Shown here piece by piece: positions 1 through 6,317 of a stretch of 10,416 nt of DNA. A program made the position numbers and the translations under genes. The DNA is from an uncultured Oscillibacter sp. GTDB taxonomy: Bacteria; Bacillota; Clostridia; Oscillospirales; Oscillospiraceae. The notes under the pieces are model-generated. The model had not been told where the DNA came from, searched no databases, and worked only from the letters and a program-made list of their open reading frames with translations. How positions within the stretch are numbered: the stretch's first letter is position 1; each line of letters opens with the position of its first letter. The DNA is taken from the NCBI GenBank assembly GCA_910585165.1, contig CAJUBX010000079.1, positions 1 to 10,416 on the forward strand, written 5' to 3'.

Positions 1-128
1 ACGGCCGGACCTTCTTCAACGCCAAGCGCCGCCAGCTGGCCCAGCACCAGATGGAGACCGTGGGCGCGGAGCTGCGGCGCAACATGCTCTGGGGCGACGA
101 CACGGACCCCGATACCGCCTCCAACTGA
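1..128 (+). CDS. 3' end of an unrecognised protein (partial)
   Basis: The reading frame enters from the left edge (first full codon at base 3) and ends at TGA 126-128, giving the last 41 residues of a protein. The visible tail is basic and polar, for example NAKRRQLAQHQ followed by an acidic stretch GDDTDPDT before the stop. It looks like a helical charged C-terminus and shows no membrane segment or catalytic motif. Codon use matches the neighbouring genes, with GC-rich third positions, and a strong terminator follows 11 nt after the stop; both support a real gene end. I do not recognise the family from this fragment. Confidence 0.7.
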   Translation, partial: GRTFFNAKRRQLAQHQMETVGAELRRNMLWGDDTDPDTASN

Positions 129-139
129 TTCCGCCTGCG

Positions 140-173
140 AAAACCGCCGTCTCCCGGGAGGCGGCGGTTTTTT
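140..173 (+). terminator. Rho-independent terminator after the upstream gene
   Basis: A perfect 10-bp arm AAAACCGCCG (140-149) pairs with CGGCGGTTTT. The inner bases TCTCCC/GGGAGG extend the stem almost to the centre, and the right arm runs into TTTTTT. It starts 11 nt after the upstream stop codon. Only 21 nt separate its end from the next ATG, so transcripts for the DUF815 gene must either read through it or start inside or upstream of it. Confidence 0.9.
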
Positions 174-194
174 CCAAACGAAAGGACTGATTTC

Positions 195-1499
195 ATGAAC
201 CGCATTCTTCCCCATCTGATCCTCTACAGCAGCCTGGGCGGGGACAGCATTCTCGTCCGGCTGGCGGAAATTGTCCGGGATTCCAAAAACGGCGGAGCCA
301 AGGAGCCTTTGATGCAGCGGGCCTATGCCCAGGTCAAGCGGATTCTGGACCTCTCCACCGCCTGCGGCTTTGACGAAAACCTCTGGCAGTGTTATCTCAC
401 CTGGGTCCTCATGACCAACGACAACTCCTTCACCCGCACCTGCGAGCGGGCGGGAGCCGTGGAGGGCGGCAGCGTGAACCACTTCGCGGAGAACGATTTC
501 GCCGTCTTCCATCAATTGTTCCACTACGATTTTTCCCCGCTGGAGGCGTACCTTGGAACGGACTGCTTTTCCACCATCTGCCGTTACCGCGCCATCCCCA
601 AGCGGGAGCGGACCTATAACCGGGACGTGAGCGCCCAGGTCCTCCGCCTCCGCAGCGCCCTGGCGGAGGCGAAGGACGGCCATGAGATGTTCCTCCTGAC
701 CACGGACTACTACAAACAGTACGGCTACGGCGTGTTCGCCATGAACCGGGCCTTCCGCATCCGGCGGGAGGCGGCAGAGCTGGAATTTTTGCCCATCAGC
801 AATGTGGACGGCGTGCGGCTGGAGGACCTTTTGGGCTATGAGGGCCAGAAGCGGGAGCTCCGCCGGAACACGGAGGCCTTCCTCGCCGGAAAGCACGCCA
901 ACAACGTCCTTCTCTACGGCGACGCGGGCACCGGCAAGTCCACCAGCGTCAAGGCCCTCATCAACGAATACTACGACCGGGGCCTTCGGATGATTGAAAT
1001 CTACAAGCACCAGTTCGGGGAGCTGTCCCGCATCCTGGCGGAGATTAAGAACCGGAACTACCGCTTTGTCATTTTCATCGACGACCTCTCCTTCGAGGAA
1101 AACGAGGTGGAATACAAGTTCCTCAAGGCCGTCATTGAGGGCGGCGTGGAGACCCGGCCGGAAAACGTGCTGATTTACGCCACGTCCAACCGCCGTCATC
1201 TAATCCGGGAGACCTGGAACGACCGCCAGGATATGGAGCACCACGGGGACATCCACCGCTCCGACACCATGGAGGAAAAGCTGTCCCTGGCGGCCCGGTT
1301 CGGCGTGACCATCAACTACAACGCCCCCTCTCCCAAGGAGTTCCAGGCCATTGTCAGGGCCCTGGCCCAGCGGCAGGGGATTGAAATGGACGAGAAGGAG
1401 CTGGCGGTGAAGGCCAACGCCTGGGAGGTCCGCCACGGCGGCTTCTCCGGCCGGACGGCCCAGCAGTTCGTCCACTATCTGGAGGGCCTGGAGGAATGA
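195..1499 (+). CDS. DUF815-family AAA+ ATPase
   Basis: This is a 434-residue P-loop ATPase of the DUF815 family, a widely conserved but functionally uncharacterised AAA+ group. The C-terminal ATPase domain occupies roughly residues 210-434. It has a Walker A motif GDAGTGKST at 242-250 (Lys248), a Walker B motif IFIDDL with acidic pair D296-D297, a sensor-1-like ATSN, and the C-terminal GFSGRTAQQF region. The N-terminal half has no motif I recognise. It has no signal peptide or membrane segment, so it is probably cytosolic. The ATG is preceded by AAAGGA at 181-186 with a suitable spacing, and the length is normal for the family. Its stop overlaps the next start by 4 nt (ATGA), so the two genes are probably translationally coupled. 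ATP binding is clear from the motifs; the substrate is unknown. Confidence 0.9.
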   Translation: MNRILPHLILYSSLGGDSILVRLAEIVRDSKNGGAKEPLMQRAYAQVKRILDLSTACGFDENLWQCYLTWVLMTNDNSFTRTCERAGAVEGGSVNHFAENDFAVFHQLFHYDFSPLEAYLGTDCFSTICRYRAIPKRERTYNRDVSAQVLRLRSALAEAKDGHEMFLLTTDYYKQYGYGVFAMNRAFRIRREAAELEFLPISNVDGVRLEDLLGYEGQKRELRRNTEAFLAGKHANNVLLYGDAGTGKSTSVKALINEYYDRGLRMIEIYKHQFGELSRILAEIKNRNYRFVIFIDDLSFEENEVEYKFLKAVIEGGVETRPENVLIYATSNRRHLIRETWNDRQDMEHHGDIHRSDTMEEKLSLAARFGVTINYNAPSPKEFQAIVRALAQRQGIEMDEKELAVKANAWEVRHGGFSGRTAQQFVHYLEGLEE

Positions 1500-1927
1500 A
1501 GGTTCTGGTCAGCGCCTGCCTTCTGGGGGAGAACTGCAAGTACAGCGGCGGCAGCAACCTGGACCCCCGGGTGGCGGACTGGCTCCGGCGGGAGGGCCAT
1601 GAGGCCGTCCCCGTCTGCCCGGAGGTCCTGGGCGGGCTGCCCACCCCCCGGACCCCGGCGGAGCTTGTAAACGGCGCGGTCATGACCCGGGACGGCCGGA
1701 ATGTGGACGCCGCCTTCCGCCGGGGCGCGGCGCTGGCCCTGGACGCCGCGAAGCGCCAGGGGATAACGCTGGCCGTCCTCCAGCCCCGGAGCCCCAGCTG
1801 CGGCGCAAGGGAGGTCTACGACGGGACCTTCTCCGGCCGGAAGGTCCCGGGGATGGGCGTATTCGCCCGGCTGCTGGCGGAAAACGGCCTTCGCCTCCTG
1901 GAGCCGGGGGACCTGGAGGACCTTTGA
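1496..1927 (+). CDS. DUF523 / TudS-like Fe-S desulfidase-family protein
   Basis: This 143-residue, single-domain DUF523 protein has the usual length for the family. Diagnostic motifs are SACLLG (Cys8), C14-K-Y-S-G-G, CPEVLGGLPTPR (Cys41), and RSPSCG (Cys102) followed by YDGTFSG. Family knowledge: DUF523 includes TudS, a thiouracil desulfidase that holds a [4Fe-4S] cluster on three conserved cysteines with a free iron site that takes sulfur from the substrate. Cys8, Cys41 and Cys102 are the natural candidates for those ligands here. Whether this protein acts on thiouracil, a thiolated nucleoside or something else cannot be read from the sequence. It overlaps the DUF815 gene by 4 nt. It ends 7 nt before the -35 box of the sulfite reductase operon with no terminator between, so read-through into that operon is possible. 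Confidence 0.88.
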   Translation: MKVLVSACLLGENCKYSGGSNLDPRVADWLRREGHEAVPVCPEVLGGLPTPRTPAELVNGAVMTRDGRNVDAAFRRGAALALDAAKRQGITLAVLQPRSPSCGAREVYDGTFSGRKVPGMGVFARLLAENGLRLLEPGDLEDL

Positions 1928-1934
1928 TTGGGGA

Positions 1935-1963
1935 TTGCGAAGGCCGGGGCTTTGTGGTACAAT
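1935..1963 (+). promoter_or_regulatory. Sigma-A-type promoter of the siroheme/reductase operon
   Basis: The -35 box TTGCGA (1935-1940; 4 of 6 matches) is separated by exactly 17 bp from the -10 box TACAAT (1958-1963; 5 of 6), which is preceded by an extended -10 TGG at 1955-1957. Transcription should begin near 1970, leaving a leader of about 46 nt. The TTG of the -35 box is also an in-frame possible start codon, but it lies upstream of the predicted transcript start, so it is not used. Confidence 0.75.
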
Positions 1964-1967
1964 GAGT

Positions 1968-1977
1968 GAAAATTTTC
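1968..1977. promoter_or_regulatory. 10-bp palindrome at the predicted transcription start
   Basis: GAAAATTTTC is a perfect 10-bp palindrome placed where transcription should begin, in otherwise GC-rich DNA. It could be a repressor operator or simply an AT-rich melting region. Short AT palindromes arise easily by chance, so this is a weak call. Confidence 0.25.
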
Positions 1978-2015
1978 CCGCAGCGGCGGAATACTTGGAA
2001 AGAGGGCGGCGTTTT

Positions 2016-3560
2016 ATGGCGGATTCCAAATGGCTCCGGACCTACCGGGAGGAAATCAAGTCCTTCTCGGAAAAGATTCAGGATTTCCAGGAGGGCAGAC
2101 TGGATAAAAAGGATTACAAGGGCTTCTCCGGCGGCATGGGCAGCTACGCCCAGCGGGACCAGTCCAGGCACATGCTCCGCCTGCGCCTGCCCGCCGGGCG
2201 GCTGACTCTGGAGCGGCTGAAGTTCCTGGCGGACACGGCGGAAAAATACGGCGTGAAGCGGATGAAGCTCACCACCTGCGAGACGGTGCAGCTCCACGAC
2301 CTGACCGCGGAGCAGGTCCCCGCCATCATGGAAGAGGCCATCGCGGCGGGCGTCATCTGCCGGGGCGGCGGCGGGGACAATCCCCGGAACGTTATGTGCA
2401 GTCCCCTCTCCGGCGTGCAGAGGGGAGAGGCGTTTGATCCCACTCCCTGCGCCGAGGCGGCGACGGACTACCTGCTCTCCGTCTGCCGGGATATCCGCAT
2501 GCCCCGGAAATTGAAGATTGCCTTTTCCAACGGCGCGGACGACTCCGTCCACAGCGCCTTCCGGGACATGGGCTTCCGGGCCAAGCCTGACGGAACCTTC
2601 TCCCTGCGCATCGCCGGTGGACTGGGGGCCATGGGCCACCGTATGGGCGTGCCGGTGGCGGAGGCGGTGCGGCCCAATGAGGTCCTTTACTATATCAAGG
2701 CCATGGTGGACACCTTCTGCCAGCACGGGAACTACGAAAACCGGGCCAAGGCCCGCACCCGCTTCATGCAGGATACCCTGGGCCCGGACGGGCTCAAGGA
2801 GGCGTTCCTCAGAAACGTGGAGGCCGCCAAGGCGGCAGGGGGGCTGGAGATTACCGGGTTGGAAGCCCCTGCCTGCGTTGAGAAGGGCCGGGGGGAGATT
2901 TCCCATCCCCGGGCGGTCCCCCAGAAGCAGGAGGGGCTCTACGCCGTGAAATACCATCCCATCGGCGGCGCGCTTCCCGTGGAGAAGCCGGCGGAGCTCT
3001 ACGCCGCTATCAAGGATATGCCCGGCGTGGAATGCCGGGTGGGGCCGGACGAGACGCTGTATATTCTGAATCTCAGCGCCGCCGAGGCCGAAACGGTCCT
3101 GGCCGCTACGGAGGGCGGCGCGGAGACGGAGTTTGAGTACAGCGCGGCCTGTATCGGGGCCACGGTCTGCCAGCAGGGAATCCGGGACAGCCAGGGCCTC
3201 CTGCGGTCCGCCGTGGCGGCGGTCCGGGAGGCGGGCATTCCCGGCGGGGCCCTGCCCAGGATCGCGATTTCCGGCTGTCCCTCCAGCTGCGCCGCCCACC
3301 AGGCGGGAACCATCGGCTTCCAGGGCGGCGTGCGCCTGGAGGACAAGAAGCCCCAGCCCGCCTTCCGTATGTTCCTGGGCGGCAGCGACGCGCCGGACCG
3401 GGCCCGCTTCGGCGAGGCGGGGGCGGTCATCCTGGAAAAGGATATCCCCGCCCTGCTGGTGGAGCTGGGGAAGGCCGCCGCCGCGGCGGGCCAGACCTGG
3501 ACCCAGTGGAGCGAAACCCACCGGGAAGACCTGAACGCCATTGTGGCAAAGTACGCCTGA
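2016..3560 (+). CDS. Siroheme- and [4Fe-4S]-dependent nitrite/sulfite reductase family protein
   Basis: From ATG 2016 this is 514 residues, with AAAGAGGG (1999-2006) as RBS. The in-frame TTG at 1935 is rejected because it is the -35 box. The protein has the two-fold repeat of the NirA/CysI family: ferredoxin-like halves near residues 45-110 and 295-370, and cofactor domains after each. The cluster/siroheme signature is intact: Cys379 and Cys385 (C-x5-C), then Cys421 and Cys425 (C-x3-C, GCPSSCAAHQAG). By eye, R124 (PRNVMC), K165 and K167 (PRKLK) match anion-binding residues R153, K215 and K217 of E. coli sulfite reductase. The R83 position appears to be Cys88 (LTTCETVQ). The family reduces sulfite to sulfide or nitrite to ammonia by six electrons, often from ferredoxin. 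The cysG gene in the same operon supports siroheme dependence. No flavoprotein partner is present. The substrate is undetermined. Confidence 0.9.
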   Translation: MADSKWLRTYREEIKSFSEKIQDFQEGRLDKKDYKGFSGGMGSYAQRDQSRHMLRLRLPAGRLTLERLKFLADTAEKYGVKRMKLTTCETVQLHDLTAEQVPAIMEEAIAAGVICRGGGGDNPRNVMCSPLSGVQRGEAFDPTPCAEAATDYLLSVCRDIRMPRKLKIAFSNGADDSVHSAFRDMGFRAKPDGTFSLRIAGGLGAMGHRMGVPVAEAVRPNEVLYYIKAMVDTFCQHGNYENRAKARTRFMQDTLGPDGLKEAFLRNVEAAKAAGGLEITGLEAPACVEKGRGEISHPRAVPQKQEGLYAVKYHPIGGALPVEKPAELYAAIKDMPGVECRVGPDETLYILNLSAAEAETVLAATEGGAETEFEYSAACIGATVCQQGIRDSQGLLRSAVAAVREAGIPGGALPRIAISGCPSSCAAHQAGTIGFQGGVRLEDKKPQPAFRMFLGGSDAPDRARFGEAGAVILEKDIPALLVELGKAAAAAGQTWTQWSETHREDLNAIVAKYA

Positions 3561-3575
3561 GACACGATTTTTGAC

Positions 3576-3610
3576 GGAAGGGAGGCGAGCCTGCGGCCCG
3601 CCTCCTTTCC
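3576..3610 (+). other. Intergenic stem-loop between reductase and importer genes
   Basis: The arms 3576-3587 (GGAAGGGAGGCG) and 3599-3610 (CGCCTCCTTTCC) pair over 12 bp with one G-U wobble and an 11-nt loop. No T-tract follows, so it is not a classic terminator. Lying 15 nt after the reductase stop and 22 nt before the next ATG, it could stabilise the upstream mRNA end, mark a processing site or lower expression of the importer genes. Confidence 0.6.
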
Positions 3611-3632
3611 TGCCTGACGGGAGAGACCGCCT

Positions 3633-4568
3633 ATGAAACGCCTTTGCCCCCTGCTTGCCCTGCTCCTGCTTCTGTCCGCCTGCGGGAAGCCCCTTCCGGC
3701 GGAGGAGGCCCCGCCGCCTCCCGCCGGGGCGGCGGCCTTCACCGACGATCTGGGAACGGATTTTTCCCTGGACCCGCCTCAAAGGGCGGCGGCGCTCATC
3801 GGCAGCTTCGCCGACATCTGGTGCCTGGCCGGGGGGCGGGACACCCTGGTGGCCGCCGCCGGAGACGCGTGGACCTCCTTTGATCTGGGGCTGCGGGAGG
3901 ACGCGGCGGACCTGGGGGCGGTGAAGGAGCCGAACCTGGAGGCCCTGCTGGCGGCGGAGCCGGATTTCATCCTGGCCAGCGTCAACACCGCCGCAGACCT
4001 GGAGCTGAAGGACACCTTCGCCCAGGCGGGGATTCCCGCCGCCTACTTCGAGGTGGACTGCTTTGAGGACTACCTGCGGATGCTGGAGATCTGTACCCGT
4101 CTGACGGGACATCCGGAGCTGTATGCGTCCAATGGGACCGCCGTCCGGGCCCGGGTGGAGGCCGCCGTGGCCCGGCAGGACGGCAGCGCCCCCAAGGTCC
4201 TCTATGTCCGCGCCAGCGGCAGCAGCTGCAAGGCCAAGGGCAGCGAGGGCAGCGTCCTGGGGGAGATGCTGGCGGACCTGGGCTGCGTCAACATCGCCGA
4301 CGGCGGGGGGCTTCTGGAAAACCTGAGCATGGAGGGCGTCATCGCCGGGGACCCGGACTACATCTTCGCCGTCCTTCAGGGGGCGGACGCCTCGGCGGCC
4401 CGGGAATCCCTGGAGGGGGCCCTGCTCTCCAACCCCGCCTGGAGCGGCCTCCGGGCGGTGCGGGAGGGCCGCTTCCTCACCCTGGACCACCGGCTCTACA
4501 ACCTCAAACCCAACGCCCGCTGGGGGGAAGCCTATGAAGGACTTGCGGATATCCTCTACCCGGATTAA
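3633..4568 (+). CDS. Lipoprotein substrate-binding protein of a metal-chelate/cobalamin-class ABC importer
   Basis: This 311-residue protein has a lipoprotein signal: MKRLCP, a leucine-rich core, and lipobox LLSAC with predicted lipidation at Cys17. A Pro/Ala/Glu-rich linker of about 17 residues follows. The mature part resembles the helical-backbone binding proteins (FecB/BtuF/TroA-like): an N-lobe with PQRAAALIGSFADIWCLAGG and NLEALLAAEPDFILAS, a long connecting helix near 150-175, and a C-lobe with GSVLGEMLADLGCVNIA, LSMEGVIAGDPDYIF and AVREGRFLTLD. This class delivers ferric siderophores, heme, cobalamin or other metal complexes from the outer membrane face to a FecCD permease. RBS GGGAGAG lies at 3619-3625. 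Its end overlaps the permease start by 35 nt in another frame. The ligand cannot be assigned. The operon with siroheme synthesis suggests an iron complex or tetrapyrrole, which is inference. Confidence 0.88.
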   Translation: MKRLCPLLALLLLLSACGKPLPAEEAPPPPAGAAAFTDDLGTDFSLDPPQRAAALIGSFADIWCLAGGRDTLVAAAGDAWTSFDLGLREDAADLGAVKEPNLEALLAAEPDFILASVNTAADLELKDTFAQAGIPAAYFEVDCFEDYLRMLEICTRLTGHPELYASNGTAVRARVEAAVARQDGSAPKVLYVRASGSSCKAKGSEGSVLGEMLADLGCVNIADGGGLLENLSMEGVIAGDPDYIFAVLQGADASAARESLEGALLSNPAWSGLRAVREGRFLTLDHRLYNLKPNARWGEAYEGLADILYPD

Positions 4569-5553
4569 ATACGTGCTCCCGGCGCTGGCGGCCCTGGCGG
4601 TCCTCTCCGCCCTGCTGAGCCTGTGCCTGGGGGCGGCGGCCCTGCCCCCGGGGGAGGTCCTGGCCGCTTTGCTTGGAAGAGGCGGCGGCACGGCGGCGCA
4701 GATCGTGCTCTACGCCCGCCTGCCCCGGACCTGCGGCTGCCTTTTGGCGGGGGCGGCCCTGGCGGCGGCGGGAACCGTCATCCAGGGGGTGCTGGAAAAT
4801 CCTCTGGCCGCCCCCAACGTCATCGGCGTCAACGCCGGAGCGGGGCTCTGCACGGCGGTGTGCGCCGCCCTCTGGCCCGCCCGGGCGGCGGCGGTTCCCC
4901 TGGCCGCCTTTCTGGGGGCCCTGGGAGGCGTGCTGCTGGTGCTGGGCATCGGATACCGGACCGGCGCGTCCAGGATGACCCTGGTGCTGGCGGGGGTGGC
5001 GGTCAGCGGCATGTTCGGCGCGGGCATCGACGCGGTGCTGTCCTTCTTTCCCGACGCGCTGAACGGGTACGCGGACTTCCGGGTGGGAGGGGTGGCGAAC
5101 CTCTCCATGAGCCGGGTGGCCCCGGCCTTTTGGGTAATCCTGCCGGCGTTTCTCCTGGCCTTGTCCCTGGCGGGGGAGATGGACGTGCTGCTCCTCGGGG
5201 ACGAGACCGCCCGGAGCCTGGGCCTCCCGGCCCGGCGGCTGCGGCTGGTCCTGCTGGCCCTGGCGGCGGCGCTGGCGGGGGCGGCGGTGAGCTTCGCGGG
5301 CCTTTTGGGCTTCGTGGGCCTCATCGCCCCCCACATGGCCCGGCGGCTTGCGGGAGAGGACAGCTCCGCCCGGCTGCTTTTGACCTCGGCCCTGGGGGGC
5401 GCGGCCCTGGTGACATTGTGCGACATCCTGGCCCGGACGCTGTTCGCCCCCTACGAGCTTCCGGTGGGCGTGGTGCTGTCTCTGCTGGGGGGGCCGTTCT
5501 TCCTCTGGCTGCTGCTGCGCCAGAGGCGGGGAAGGAGGAGGAAGCGTGCTTGA
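4534..5553 (+). CDS. FecCD-family ABC importer permease
   Basis: This 339-residue, strongly hydrophobic membrane protein is typical in length for FecCD/BtuC permeases. Diagnostic segments, in order, are NPLAAPNVIGVNAGAG (89-104), GDETARSLGLPARRLR (222-237, the cytoplasmic coupling region facing the ATPase), GFVGLIAPHMAR (259-270) and the final ELPVGVVLSLLGGPFFLWLL helix (308-327), then a basic tail. About nine to ten membrane spans are expected. The ATG at 4534 is preceded closely (3 nt) by GGGGGAAG. GTG 4573 is a less likely alternative start. The gene overlaps the binding-protein gene by 35 nt and the ATPase gene by 8 nt, indicating tight translational coupling. It forms the transmembrane channel of the importer. 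Confidence 0.92.
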   Translation: MKDLRISSTRIKYVLPALAALAVLSALLSLCLGAAALPPGEVLAALLGRGGGTAAQIVLYARLPRTCGCLLAGAALAAAGTVIQGVLENPLAAPNVIGVNAGAGLCTAVCAALWPARAAAVPLAAFLGALGGVLLVLGIGYRTGASRMTLVLAGVAVSGMFGAGIDAVLSFFPDALNGYADFRVGGVANLSMSRVAPAFWVILPAFLLALSLAGEMDVLLLGDETARSLGLPARRLRLVLLALAAALAGAAVSFAGLLGFVGLIAPHMARRLAGEDSSARLLLTSALGGAALVTLCDILARTLFAPYELPVGVVLSLLGGPFFLWLLLRQRRGRRRKRA

Positions 5554-6316
5554 AGTGAGGCGTCTTGCGGCGGGCTATCCGGGCCGCCGGGTGCTGGAGG
5601 ATGTGACCCTGGCCCTCCGGCCCGGGCGGGTGCTGGTTCTGCTGGGGCCCAACGGCTGCGGGAAAAGCACCCTCCTGCGGACCATGCCCGGCCTGCTTTC
5701 CCCCCTGGGCGGGGAGGTTTTGCTGGACGGGCGGCCCCTGGGGGACTACAGTCCCCGGCAGATAGCCCGAAAAACCGCCTACCTCCCCCAGTCCCGGACG
5801 GCGCCCAGCATTACGGCCCGGCGGATGGTCCTCCACGGGCGGTTTCCCCACCTGTCCTATCCCCGCCGCTGCCGGAGGGAGGACTACGAGGCCGCAGACC
5901 GGGCGCTGGAGCTGGCGGGCGCCCTGGATTTGGCGGACCGCCCCCTGCCGGAGCTCTCCGGCGGGCAGCGGCAGAAGGTCTATCTCGCCATGGCCCTGGC
6001 CCAGGAGGCGGAGACTCTCCTCATGGACGAGCCCACCGCCTACCTGGACATCCGCTGCCAGCTGGAGACCCTGGCCCTGGCCCGCCGCCTGGCGGCGGAG
6101 GGGCGGGCGGCGGCTTTGGTCCTCCACGACCTCTGCCTGGCTCTGGCCATGGCGGACGATATCGCCGTCCTGGGCGGCGGCCGCCTTTTGGCCCTGGACG
6201 GGCCGGAGGAAATCTACCGCAGCAAAATTCTGGAGCGGGTCATGGGCGTCCGCCTGGGCCGCTTTGCCGGGCCGGGGGGATGGCGTTATTTCTGCGAGCT
6301 GCCGGAGGAGGGGTGA
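5546..6316 (+). CDS. ABC importer ATP-binding protein (FecE/BtuD class)
   Basis: This 256-residue ATPase starts at GTG 5546, chosen because AAGGAGGAGG (5532-5541) lies just upstream; the start falls inside the last codons of the permease gene. All nucleotide-binding motifs are intact: Walker A GPNGCGKST (34-42, Lys40), Q-loop YLPQS (Gln82), signature LSGGQRQKV (from 137), Walker B TLLMDEPTAYLD (catalytic Glu162) and the H-loop histidine LVLHDL (His194). The spacing, and the paired MVLHGRFPHL helical segment that contacts the permease, fit the FecE/BtuD/FhuC group. It powers uptake through the FecCD permease as a homodimer on the cytoplasmic side. Its stop is 1 nt before the cysG start, so siroheme synthesis and import are co-translated. 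Confidence 0.94.
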   Translation: MLEVRRLAAGYPGRRVLEDVTLALRPGRVLVLLGPNGCGKSTLLRTMPGLLSPLGGEVLLDGRPLGDYSPRQIARKTAYLPQSRTAPSITARRMVLHGRFPHLSYPRRCRREDYEAADRALELAGALDLADRPLPELSGGQRQKVYLAMALAQEAETLLMDEPTAYLDIRCQLETLALARRLAAEGRAAALVLHDLCLALAMADDIAVLGGGRLLALDGPEEIYRSKILERVMGVRLGRFAGPGGWRYFCELPEEG

Positions 6317-6317
6317 C

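Noticed and set aside
1935..2015. Upstream TTG start adding 27 residues to the reductase
   Set aside because: The TTG is the -35 box and the start would lie upstream of the predicted transcript start. The ATG at 2016 has a good RBS.
1680..4691. Very long open frame on the minus strand opposite the reductase and importer genes
   Set aside because: It lies opposite well-supported plus-strand genes with recognisable motifs. GC-rich third positions remove stop codons from the opposite strand. Its translation is low-complexity Gly/Pro/Arg-rich with no domain.
6264..6317. Upstream start extending the siroheme synthase by 18 residues into the ATPase gene
   Set aside because: The ATG at 6318 has GGAGGAGGGG before it and matches the usual N-terminus of CysG/SirC. 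The extension is arginine-rich and unlike the family.
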